From an uncultured bacterium (GTDB lineage: Bacteria > Hydrogenedentota > Hydrogenedentia > Hydrogenedentales > CAITNO01): 6,859 nucleotides of DNA. Every line of letters begins with the position of its first letter. Within the stretch, counting starts at the first letter, position 1. The notes beneath the pieces are model-generated. The model made no database searches. It was not told the origin of the DNA and saw only the letters and a program-made list of their open reading frames with translations. Where the stretch lies: NCBI GenBank assembly GCA_937923585.1, contig CALDSM010000191.1, positions 1 to 6,859 of the forward strand. Reading direction: 5' to 3'. A program made the position numbers and the translations under genes. Shown in pieces: positions 1 to 5,772 of the stretch.

Positions 1-221
1 ACAGGCTGTTGGAATTGAGGCTCCATTGTATTTCATGCCGACGCGGATGTCCACATCGGTCGGACGGCTGACCCTGGGTTTCTGCCGTTCGGCCCGTGCA
101 GGCGTTCAGCACCGGGATGTGGCTGACGGAAATGGGTTGCCCCGGGCGGGGGAGAACTTTCGCAATTGTCGGCCGGGCCGGTGTGCCGGGCAGGGCGACG
201 GGAACATGTCCGCAAGCCTGT
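1..221. other. Region downstream of the radical SAM gene, no confident gene
   Basis: This stretch lies beyond the stop codon of the radical SAM gene and reaches the left edge. It is GC-rich and contains short CCGG-type dyads around 165-190, but no hairpin followed by a T-run that would make a convincing terminator. On the minus strand, one frame is open from about 107 to the edge; its last part (about 1-66) reads RPTDVDIRVGMKYNGASIPT, which looks protein-like. It could be the beginning of a gene continuing past the edge, but neither of its possible starts (GTG or ATG) has a recognisable ribosome-binding site. The plus-strand frames here look like chance openings. Confidence 0.4.
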
Positions 222-1574
222 CTACGTGGAGGGTTCGGTATTGCCGCGCGGAACCCTGTTGCGCAAGGTAAGAGAACTGACCCCTTCGGTGAGTGTTCCA
301 TCGATCATGAACAGGTTTCCGCTCATACAACGGGGCACAACCGCCTCATCCGCATTGAGCGGTGAACAGTTGGTGTTGAGCACGACGGGCAACAGCCTGT
401 CAGGGTACTTGTATATCTTCACCTGGACAAGATTCGAGACCAGCAGGCCCGTCAAAGCCGGGATCAGCCCGAGCGAGCGCATGGAAAGGGCGGGCATCAT
501 GCACAGGGAGAAGCACAGCAGGGACAAGGGCCGGGGAAGGCGTGCAAATCGTGACCATGCCGCAATTCCCCGCTTCATGCGGCGCATGTTGAGGAATTCA
601 TTAATGGGGCGCAGCGCACCTTTTGAGCGAACGAAGAGAAGCACCTGCGTGTACAGGCATAGTCTTATATTCAGAAGATGCAGGGCGGCGAACATGGCCT
701 TGGCGAGGGTGTAGTACGAATCCCGGTCTCCGCCGTAGGCCTTGTGGATGATATCCACCATTTCATCGGGCATTATCATCATGCGTTTGTCGAGTGCGGT
801 GCCTGAACCGTTCCAGGAGAATCCGTTGACTGACAATTCTTTGACCCCGGTCTTTCCTGCCGCATATTGAAGCGCCTCGATCAGGGTGTTTTCGTTGTGT
901 CCTTTCATGATGGTGGGCGACAAGATGACAGAGAGGCCCGCCTCAAGGCAGTTCTCCACGGCTCTCCGCTTTGTCTCCCGATGACGGACGGTTCCGGCAC
1001 AGTCGTCTGTGCTGTGTTCCTCCCAGTACTCAAATGAAAGCCGCACCTCCGAGACTCCTGACGACTTCAGTTGCGCGCAGAATTCCGGGTCCGACAGTCT
1101 CAGTCCGTTTGTGGCGATCTGCGTGGTGACTCCCTTTTGCCGCGCCGCGCGAAAGAACTCCAGGCATAGGGGATGCATGGTTGGTTCTCCACCGGACAGC
1201 GTGAGTTTTGTGCCGGCATATCGGGCGAGCACCTCATCGAAATCAGCCGCAGACATGTCCGTACACCACGGAGCCTCCACATTGACGCTGCAATAGGAAC
1301 ACTTCTGCTGGCATTTCTGTGTCAAAAAGACCCAATAATTGGTGATCCGGCCTGCAGGATTGGCTCCGTCCACAGTCTCAAAGAAGAAACGGTCCAGTTG
1401 GGAGTACTGCGTTCCGTGATTGGACATTTGAAAACGGTAGCCGCCATGGTCCGGGCATACGCGATGCAGCCAGGCGCCGTCTTCGTCAATCACCAGGTTA
1501 CCGGGCACACTCAGCATGCATACCGGGCACATTGATGTCGTGTCACGAACCGTTGTACAAGGGGATTGTGTCAT
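222..1574 (-). CDS. Radical SAM protein, COG1964 / tetraether-synthase-like (Tes-like)
   Basis: A 450-residue radical SAM enzyme. Residues 14-45 form an N-terminal Cys-rich element (C16, C19, C40, H43; pattern CPxC...CPxHG) typical of COG1964 proteins, the group containing archaeal tetraether lipid synthase. The SAM-cluster motif CQQKCSYC is at 88-95 and the SAM-binding GGE at 128-130, followed by TNG (155-157) and a family-like stretch, VENCLEAGLSVILSPTIMKG (206-225). Two late cysteines (C403, C416) sit where the family has a C-terminal Cys-containing element. By my recollection of the archaeal enzyme, a Cys-rich cluster segment between the N-terminal element and the CxxxCxxC motif is missing here. 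Residues 346-390 are strikingly hydrophobic and may touch the membrane. I chose the ATG at 1574 because the longer frame starts at a TTG with a Gln-rich, unconserved extension; the ribosome-binding site is weak (AAAGG). Radical chemistry is well supported; the substrate is unknown, and a lipid or other hydrophobic substrate is only inferred from the family. Confidence 0.85.
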   Translation of the reverse strand: MTQSPCTTVRDTTSMCPVCMLSVPGNLVIDEDGAWLHRVCPDHGGYRFQMSNHGTQYSQLDRFFFETVDGANPAGRITNYWVFLTQKCQQKCSYCSVNVEAPWCTDMSAADFDEVLARYAGTKLTLSGGEPTMHPLCLEFFRAARQKGVTTQIATNGLRLSDPEFCAQLKSSGVSEVRLSFEYWEEHSTDDCAGTVRHRETKRRAVENCLEAGLSVILSPTIMKGHNENTLIEALQYAAGKTGVKELSVNGFSWNGSGTALDKRMMIMPDEMVDIIHKAYGGDRDSYYTLAKAMFAALHLLNIRLCLYTQVLLFVRSKGALRPINEFLNMRRMKRGIAAWSRFARLPRPLSLLCFSLCMMPALSMRSLGLIPALTGLLVSNLVQVKIYKYPDRLLPVVLNTNCSPLNADEAVVPRCMSGNLFMIDGTLTEGVSSLTLRNRVPRGNTEPST

Positions 1575-1920
1575 GTATTCCGGCCTTTGTTGCGATTGTT
1601 GTGCTTGAATCAGGCCAGACGGCCCCAAGAGACTGACGGAGCGGATAGAAACACAACCTGGGATGATGCAGCGACAATCAGATGCCGTTTGGACACACGC
1701 ACACTTGCCTTACTCCTGCCGCGCCAATGTGGCGCTGGCGGTGTTCTTGCCTGTGCCCAGTTCCAAAGGAAGACAAGGCTTTCTGTCCGAGAGAGACCCA
1801 CCGGCGCGCGCCCAAGGAAATTGTACACCATGACGCGGGCGGTTTTCAGGATTGGGACTAATGACCGTTGCCGCCATGGGATTCATCGGGCAAAGAAGGC
1901 GCGTATGAGAGCTTCGCCTT
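1575..1920. other. Intergenic region between pilin-like and radical SAM genes
   Basis: No gene is supported in these 346 bp; the short open frames show no family resemblance. The right end carries most of the terminator of the pilin-like gene (1894-1922). The centre carries a strong GC-rich hairpin (1715-1741). On the minus strand, a weak promoter candidate for the radical SAM gene exists: TACAAT at 1820-1825 with a CTGAAA-like -35 box about 18 bp upstream. It lies about 245 bp from the start codon and is not convincing. The stretch of about 1700-1800 has the look of an interspersed repeat, but only one copy is present in this window. Confidence 0.5.
1715..1741. repeat. GC-rich inverted repeat (hairpin)
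   Basis: The arms GCGCCA (1721-1726) and TGGCGC (1730-1735) are perfectly complementary around a 3-nt loop. The stem can be extended by GCC/GGC and CC/GG on the outside if one T is bulged on each side (1736 and 1717). Neither side is followed by a T-run, so it is not a standard intrinsic terminator. It could be a REP-like element, an mRNA-stabilising structure after the pilin transcript, or part of a dispersed repeat. Confidence 0.5.
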
Positions 1921-1922
1921 CT
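1894..1922 (-). terminator. Probable intrinsic terminator of the pilin-like gene
   Basis: On the minus strand an 8-bp perfect stem, AGAAGGCG / CGCCTTCT, encloses a 13-nt loop. The downstream arm runs into TTCTTTG, a short and imperfect U-tract. The upstream arm begins inside the TAG stop codon, so the structure could form only after the terminating ribosome leaves. The position fits a terminator; the weak U-tract limits confidence. Confidence 0.45.
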
Positions 1923-2916
1923 AGAATAGGGCCACGAAGCACGCAAATGCACGGCACATGGGAAAGGTTCCCGGATACTTCACGAACTCCACATGACCGT
2001 CCAGATAGAGTATGTTTCCGCCGCCCGGCAGGTGGTTGAAGCGGTTTTGAACCGCTTTGGTGTTGGCGCTCGGCATGTCGATAGCCGTCGGTATCACGCT
2101 TTGTGCCAGCGCAGATCCCCCGGAATTGTTTATGTCTGTTATGAAGAACCGTTCAACACCTTCACGTAATCGGTAGACGTTCACCTGTGTGCCGGTGCTG
2201 TTTGTGTAGTCGAGATCATGGTCATAGTTGCCGCCCTGTGCGGTGGCTTTGGCTGCGCCCACAAGCATCAGCACAAAACTCTTGCTGATGTAGGTAAAGA
2301 CACCCGGCGGAACCGGATATATGTTCGGATCGTTGATATTGTCGGCGCCCACTTCCATGATGTCGTGGCCGGGTTCGCCGTTCCACGCCCAACTGATGTA
2401 GCCGTATGATTGGCAGTTGACTGCGCAGGGATCAAAAACGTGCTGCTGCGGGAGCAGATCCTGTCGCCACCACCTGCCGTTGGCAGGGTCCAACGCGGAC
2501 TGCCCCGAGGCGTCTGACGGGCAAACCAGTATATTCGGGTCGGTCAGGTATTCAGGATAGACGCAGGAAATTTCTGCGTTGAATTCCGCGTCGCCGACAC
2601 CGCCCCCCGAACGCGTCGGCGCAAAGGGATTCTGATAGGCGCAGGGGGAGTAGGCCTCCCAGGTGCTGGGTCCTCCGGCAGCGTCAATCGTGTACTGGTA
2701 CGACTGGCGTTGGGCCATGGGCGGCCAGGCGTTGCCCGGCGATTCATTGGCGTACATCTTATATATCAATCCCTGCTGCTTCAGGTTGTTGGCACAACTG
2801 GAGCGTCGTGCCGCCTCACGGGCACGGGCCAAGGCGGGAAGCAGAATCGCCGCGAGGATACCGATGATCGCGATGACCACCAACAATTCGATGAGCGTGA
2901 ATCCTTTGTTTCGCAC
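1921..2916 (-). CDS. Prepilin-type N-terminal cleavage/methylation and H-X-DG domain protein (DUF1559-like)
   Basis: A 331-residue pseudopilin-like protein, probably exported by a type II secretion or type IV pilus-like machinery. The N-terminus has a very short basic leader (MRNKG), then F6, which prepilin peptidase would expose, and the conserved Glu at +5 (E10) of the motif GFTLIELLVVIAIIGILAAI (5-24). This hydrophobic helix is followed by the LLPALARAREAARRSSC segment (25-41) typical of this class. A large Cys- and aromatic-rich globular region follows (CPSD at 132-135). The C-terminal box runs from H295 to DG at 306-307, then HVEFVKYP. There are ten residues between H and DG, one more than in the named H-X9-DG model. 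The start is GTG at 2916: AAGGAG lies 7 nt upstream, and the extra 44 codons of the longer open frame are promoter and leader sequence, beginning with the -35 box itself. It has its own promoter and terminator. Exact function is unknown; a structural or surface-assembly role is inferred. Confidence 0.88.
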   Translation of the reverse strand: MRNKGFTLIELLVVIAIIGILAAILLPALARAREAARRSSCANNLKQQGLIYKMYANESPGNAWPPMAQRQSYQYTIDAAGGPSTWEAYSPCAYQNPFAPTRSGGGVGDAEFNAEISCVYPEYLTDPNILVCPSDASGQSALDPANGRWWRQDLLPQQHVFDPCAVNCQSYGYISWAWNGEPGHDIMEVGADNINDPNIYPVPPGVFTYISKSFVLMLVGAAKATAQGGNYDHDLDYTNSTGTQVNVYRLREGVERFFITDINNSGGSALAQSVIPTAIDMPSANTKAVQNRFNHLPGGGNILYLDGHVEFVKYPGTFPMCRAFACFVALF

Positions 2917-2923
2917 GACACCA

Positions 2924-2929
2924 CTCCTT
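2924..2929 (-). promoter_or_regulatory. Ribosome-binding site deciding the pilin-like GTG start
   Basis: The minus strand reads AAGGAG, followed by 7 nt and then GTG CGA AAC AAA GGA. This is the best Shine-Dalgarno match near the conserved prepilin motif and fixes the start at 2916. No ATG with a usable site lies closer. Confidence 0.8.
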
Positions 2930-2934
2930 CTTAT

Positions 2935-2998
2935 TGCATGTTCAATGCAGGCGGTATGACTGTCGTTCAAGTTGAAACTGCCTTGGACTCTGTACAGA
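2935..2998 (-). repeat. Inverted repeats in the 5' leader of the pilin-like gene
   Basis: The predicted leader of about 95 nt contains three clear dyads: TCTGTACAGA (2989-2998, perfect 10-bp palindrome), TTCAAGTTGAA (2966-2976, perfect around one central base), and TGCAT/ATGCA with a 5-nt loop (2935-2949) immediately before the ribosome-binding site. The first lies 20 bp centre to centre from the AAACGTTT palindrome at 3010-3017, close to two helical turns, so it could be a second protein-binding site. The last could be a weak RNA hairpin affecting initiation. Both roles are inference. Confidence 0.4.
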
Positions 2999-3006
2999 CC
3001 AGCGAT

Positions 3007-3020
3007 TCTAAACGTTTGTA
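3007..3020 (-). promoter_or_regulatory. Putative LacI-family operator over the predicted transcription start
   Basis: The minus strand reads TACAAACGTTTAGA. The core AAACGTTT (3010-3017) is a perfect 8-bp palindrome with the central CG step that is a hallmark of LacI-family operators; the flanks are only partly symmetrical. It starts directly after the -10 box and covers the expected transcription start (about 3012-3014), a classic position for repression. The LacI-family gene ending at 3173 is the natural candidate ligand-responsive repressor. Confidence 0.5.
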
Positions 3021-3048
3021 TATTATCAGAAAGTAATTGCGCTGTCAA
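3020..3048 (-). promoter_or_regulatory. Sigma70-type promoter of the pilin-like gene
   Basis: The minus strand has a perfect -35 box TTGACA (3048-3043), a 17-bp spacer (3042-3026) and a -10 box TAATAT (3025-3020). A GATAAT alternative overlaps it at 15-bp spacing. The predicted start is near 3012-3014, giving a leader of about 95 nt before the GTG. This perfect -35 box is also why an upstream extension of the reading frame to 3048 cannot be real coding sequence. Confidence 0.72.
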
Positions 3049-3172
3049 CCCTGGAATGGTTGCGCGTATAGAAGGATAGTGTAAAGAACAAGACTAATGG
3101 GTTGTTGATCTTACGAGGTCTACTCAGCGGTGGGTATTGTCCGGTATTTTCGCAAATGGAAACTAATAACGT

Positions 3173-4309
3173 TTATATAATCTTTGTCCGCACGCTCTTG
3201 GTTGCGGCGGGACCTGTGGATTCCCGAACAACAAGTTTCGGAGGAAATACGGTGGTGCGCGGGGTTTCCCGCAAGGAGGGATTTTGCATCATTTCCACGA
3301 GCATCCGCACGCATTCCATGCCGATCTCGTCCATGGGTGTGCGCACGGTGGTCAACGCGGGCCACAGGTAGCCGCCCAGCCGTTCGTTTGGGTCATTCGA
3401 CTGGTCCAGGCATATGTCGTCAAAACCCGCCACGGAGATATCAGCGGGTACGGACAGGCCTTTCTCATGAAGGAGTCGCATGCCTCCGATGGCCATCTTG
3501 TCGCTGTGGAACAGCATTGCGGTCAACTGTGGATGGCACCTCAGTGTTTCGTCCAGCAATCTGTAGCCGGTGTCAAGGCCCACGTTGGCATCCGGAGGGT
3601 GAATCACCTTGAGGCAGTCTTCCGGAATTTTCATCTCCCGTGCCATGGTCATGACACCCCTTATTCTTTCCTCGGAGGTCACATTGGAGGCATGGGCGGC
3701 GATGAACCCGACGTGACGGTGTCCCATTTCAAAGAGGTGCCGTGCCATAAGGCGCCCTGCGTCGTGGCTGTTAAAGACAATGGTCGAACATGCGTCGTCC
3801 GGATGGAACACGCCGCCTTTCACATACGGTATGCCTGTGTCCCGGAGCATGGATATCATGGAGGTGTTGACCAGTCTTCCCCCGGTCATGAGAATGAGCC
3901 CCTCAACGTTCCAGGAGGCCATCATCTGTATGCAGCGCTCGAAACGTGAGAAGTCCCACTTCATGTCGGCGGTCATGATTTCATACCCCAGTTCGGCGGC
4001 CTTCTGCTCGGCCGCCCGCAAGGGGCGGCCGTAGTAGGAGTTGTACTGGTTGGACATGACCACGCCGATAATTTTGGATTTTCCGGACTTGAGCGAACGC
4101 GCAAGCAAATTCGGCGTGTAACCCATTTCGCGGGCCAGCGCCCACACCTTTCTGCGAGTCTTCGCCGAGTACATCTCCGCCTTGGGACCGCCGCCCAGGA
4201 TCACGCTGACTGTGGGTATGGACACTCCCGCCTGAACGGCGATGTCCTTCAGTTTGGGTGGCCCCTTGTGGAGCCCCGTCTCTTCTTTGTGCGGTCTGGA
4301 TGGGTTCAT
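3173..4309 (-). CDS. LacI-family transcriptional regulator
   Basis: A 378-residue LacI/GalR-type repressor. The helix-turn-helix is at 20-40 (LKDIAVQAGVSIPTVSVILG), followed by the third helix and hinge region (YTPNLLARSLKSGKSKIIGV, 64-83). The periplasmic-binding-protein-like sensor domain fills the rest, with family signatures VFNSHDAGRLMARHLFEMGH (about 173-192) and SDKMAIGGMRLLHEKGLSVP followed by GFDD. It is slightly longer than typical members because of an N-terminal tail of about 18 residues before the helix-turn-helix and extra residues after GFDD. The ATG overlaps the stop of the upstream acyltransferase gene by 4 bp (ATGA); an AGGAG at 4320-4324 lies 10 nt before it, inside the acyltransferase reading frame. 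It probably senses a sugar or sugar-like metabolite and may control the downstream pilin-like promoter, its own operon, or both; the ligand cannot be read from sequence. No obvious terminator follows the gene. Confidence 0.9.
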   Translation of the reverse strand: MNPSRPHKEETGLHKGPPKLKDIAVQAGVSIPTVSVILGGGPKAEMYSAKTRRKVWALAREMGYTPNLLARSLKSGKSKIIGVVMSNQYNSYYGRPLRAAEQKAAELGYEIMTADMKWDFSRFERCIQMMASWNVEGLILMTGGRLVNTSMISMLRDTGIPYVKGGVFHPDDACSTIVFNSHDAGRLMARHLFEMGHRHVGFIAAHASNVTSEERIRGVMTMAREMKIPEDCLKVIHPPDANVGLDTGYRLLDETLRCHPQLTAMLFHSDKMAIGGMRLLHEKGLSVPADISVAGFDDICLDQSNDPNERLGGYLWPALTTVRTPMDEIGMECVRMLVEMMQNPSLRETPRTTVFPPKLVVRESTGPAATKSVRTKII

Positions 4310-4989
4310 GGGTGCCCGGCTCCTGAATGGGGTTGCACTTCGCGGGCCGGCACACCAACCAGGACTGCGCCGGGTGTCTCAACACTCCTGACCACGGCGG
4401 TGTTGATTCCCGTGCGCACCCAGGGTGCAATGGTGATGCGCGGTTGAACCACGGTGCAGGCTCCCAGATGAACGCCTTCACACAGCCGAACGTGTCCGCC
4501 GATGTGGCACCCCGGGTTTAAGGTAACGTAGTCTTCCATTACAACGTCGTGTCCTGCCCGGGACATGTGTATGCTGACGAAGTCTCCCATGGTGATGTTG
4601 GTGGTGAGCACCACGTCGTTGTGTATGACGCCGCCAACACCGACCGTCACATTTGGACGCACCCGCGCATCCGCGCTGATGAATGTGGGCGCGGGTTTGA
4701 GTCCCGCCGCAAGGGCTTTCTCCACGGCGATCTTCTTTATGGCGGATGAGCCCATTCCGCAGACAAACTGGGTGAATGCGTCCGCCTGACCGTTGGCCAC
4801 CGATCTGCGGACTCCGCTGAAGTCCCAGTCCTTTATCACGGGAACCGTCTCGCCGGGAAAGGCGATTTCCCGCAACTCGCTCACGTCATCCATGAAAACT
4901 ATTCGAGTGTCAGGGCAGGTCTCCTGCACAACCCACCACACTTCACGGCTGGTTCCACAGGATCCCAGAATCACCAGTGTCCGGATCAT
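4306..4989 (-). CDS. NeuD/PglD-type sugar acyltransferase (left-handed beta-helix)
   Basis: A 227-residue member of the NeuD/PglD acetyltransferase family, which transfers acetyl groups from acetyl-CoA to amino or hydroxyl groups of nucleotide sugars or glycans. The N-terminal Rossmann-like PglD_N domain begins MIRTLVILGSCG (1-12), with VFMDD at 31-35 and FVCGMGSSAIK around 75-85. Hexapeptide repeats of the left-handed beta-helix run from about 113 to 190, with the expected catalytic His147 in AGHD and the following NPGCHIGGHV. The chain ends with the typical VGVPAR motif (211-216). I chose ATG at 4989, with TGAGGT just upstream (4995-5000), over a GTG 4 codons earlier that would overlap this site. 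It starts 18 bp after the glycosyltransferase stop and overlaps the LacI start by 4 bp. No sialic-acid or bacillosamine synthesis genes are visible beside it, so the acceptor is unknown. Confidence 0.85.
   Translation of the reverse strand: MIRTLVILGSCGTSREVWWVVQETCPDTRIVFMDDVSELREIAFPGETVPVIKDWDFSGVRRSVANGQADAFTQFVCGMGSSAIKKIAVEKALAAGLKPAPTFISADARVRPNVTVGVGGVIHNDVVLTTNITMGDFVSIHMSRAGHDVVMEDYVTLNPGCHIGGHVRLCEGVHLGACTVVQPRITIAPWVRTGINTAVVRSVETPGAVLVGVPAREVQPHSGAGHP
4320..4324 (-). promoter_or_regulatory. Ribosome-binding site of the LacI-family gene inside the acyltransferase gene
   Basis: AGGAG on the minus strand lies 10 nt before the ATG at 4309 and within the last codons of the upstream gene. 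Together with the ATGA overlap it suggests coupled or reinitiated translation of the regulator. Confidence 0.5.
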
Positions 4990-5007
4990 ATTGGACCTCA
5001 CTCAGTT

Positions 5008-5772
5008 TTACGGGCCTTTGCGCCGTATACGGCGCACCTCGTATTTGGGGGCTGCGCTTTCACGCGAGACCATCCGAAAGGGGTCTCCGGCTGAGACGAA
5101 TACGGCAACCAGCATCGAGGCAAAGAGGCGGGGGAGCGGCCATCCGGAACGTCCGTGCGGACGTGGATGCTGGTTGACCCTCACCTCGGCGGATATCCGG
5201 CAGCGGCGCATCACTTCCAGCACGTGAAAGAGGCGCCTCGGACTGTATCCGCATGACCTGACGATGTCAGCCCGGACGATCTTAAAACAGCAGAAGATGT
5301 CACGCATTCCATTTCGGAGGATGTTTCCGATGATCGTGTTGGCCAGGCGTGAAGCCACTTTCCGGAAAGGGGGGTCGTTTCGCGCAGTCCGGCATCCGCC
5401 AACCATGTCAGCGCCTTCATCGAAACACATGACCAGCTTTGGAATGTCCTCAGGGTCCAACTGGAGGTCAGTGTCAATGAATATGAGGGCGCGTCCACGC
5501 GATTCCAGAATTCCGGCAGTCTGTCCGGCAGCTTGTCCCGCGTTTTGACAAAAATCAATCAGCACACGGGTGTTGACATCCTGATCATAGATGTCTTCCA
5601 TCACTTCAAGGGTGTCGTCCGGGCTTCCGTCATTGGTGAGGATCACTTCATAGGGGCGCCCGAGCGAGATCATGGTGGCGGTCAGCCGGCGATGAAATTC
5701 ACGGATACTCTGCCCTTCCCTGTAACAGGTAAGGATAACCGAGAAATCAGGCGTTCTTTCCAATGCGGTCAT
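5008..5772 (-). CDS. Family 2 glycosyltransferase (DPM1/GtrB/ArnC-like)
   Basis: A 254-residue GT-A fold glycosyltransferase of the type that transfers a sugar from a nucleotide sugar, often to a polyprenyl phosphate. Evidence in order: the N-terminal strand FSVILTCYREG (10-20), the NDGSPDDT motif (47-54), NAGQAAGQTAG (77-87), the metal- and nucleotide-binding DTDLQLDPEDIP (100-111), and an HPRPHGRSG segment (202-210) matching the conserved late motif of this group. The end (about 214-229) is moderately hydrophobic but falls short of the two transmembrane helices of GtrB/ArnC-type members, so the protein is probably soluble or peripherally attached. ATG at 5772 overlaps the upstream TGA (ATGA). 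A purine-rich GGGCGGGA lies about 12 nt upstream, a weak site consistent with coupling. The long upstream extension of this frame is a shadow of the reductive-dehalogenase-like gene. Sugar and acceptor are unknown. Confidence 0.85.
   Translation of the reverse strand: MTALERTPDFSVILTCYREGQSIREFHRRLTATMISLGRPYEVILTNDGSPDDTLEVMEDIYDQDVNTRVLIDFCQNAGQAAGQTAGILESRGRALIFIDTDLQLDPEDIPKLVMCFDEGADMVGGCRTARNDPPFRKVASRLANTIIGNILRNGMRDIFCCFKIVRADIVRSCGYSPRRLFHVLEVMRRCRISAEVRVNQHPRPHGRSGWPLPRLFASMLVAVFVSAGDPFRMVSRESAAPKYEVRRIRRKGP

Noticed and set aside
166..714. Plus-strand open frame of 182 codons
   Set aside because: It lies largely antisense to the well-supported radical SAM gene, has a low-complexity Arg/Ser-rich translation, and no family resemblance.
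1566..2039. Plus-strand open frame of 157 codons across the intergenic region
   Set aside because: It runs antisense into the pilin-like gene and through the terminator hairpin, with an Arg-rich translation and no recognisable domain.
3041..3065. CAACC/GGTTG inverted repeat around 3046-3062 as a terminator for the LacI-family gene
   Set aside because: The stem is only 5 bp, no T-run follows, and the left arm overlaps the -35 box of the pilin-like promoter.
3284..3949. Plus-strand open frame of 221 codons
   Set aside because: It is antisense to the LacI-family gene and rich in His and Gly, as expected for a shadow frame.
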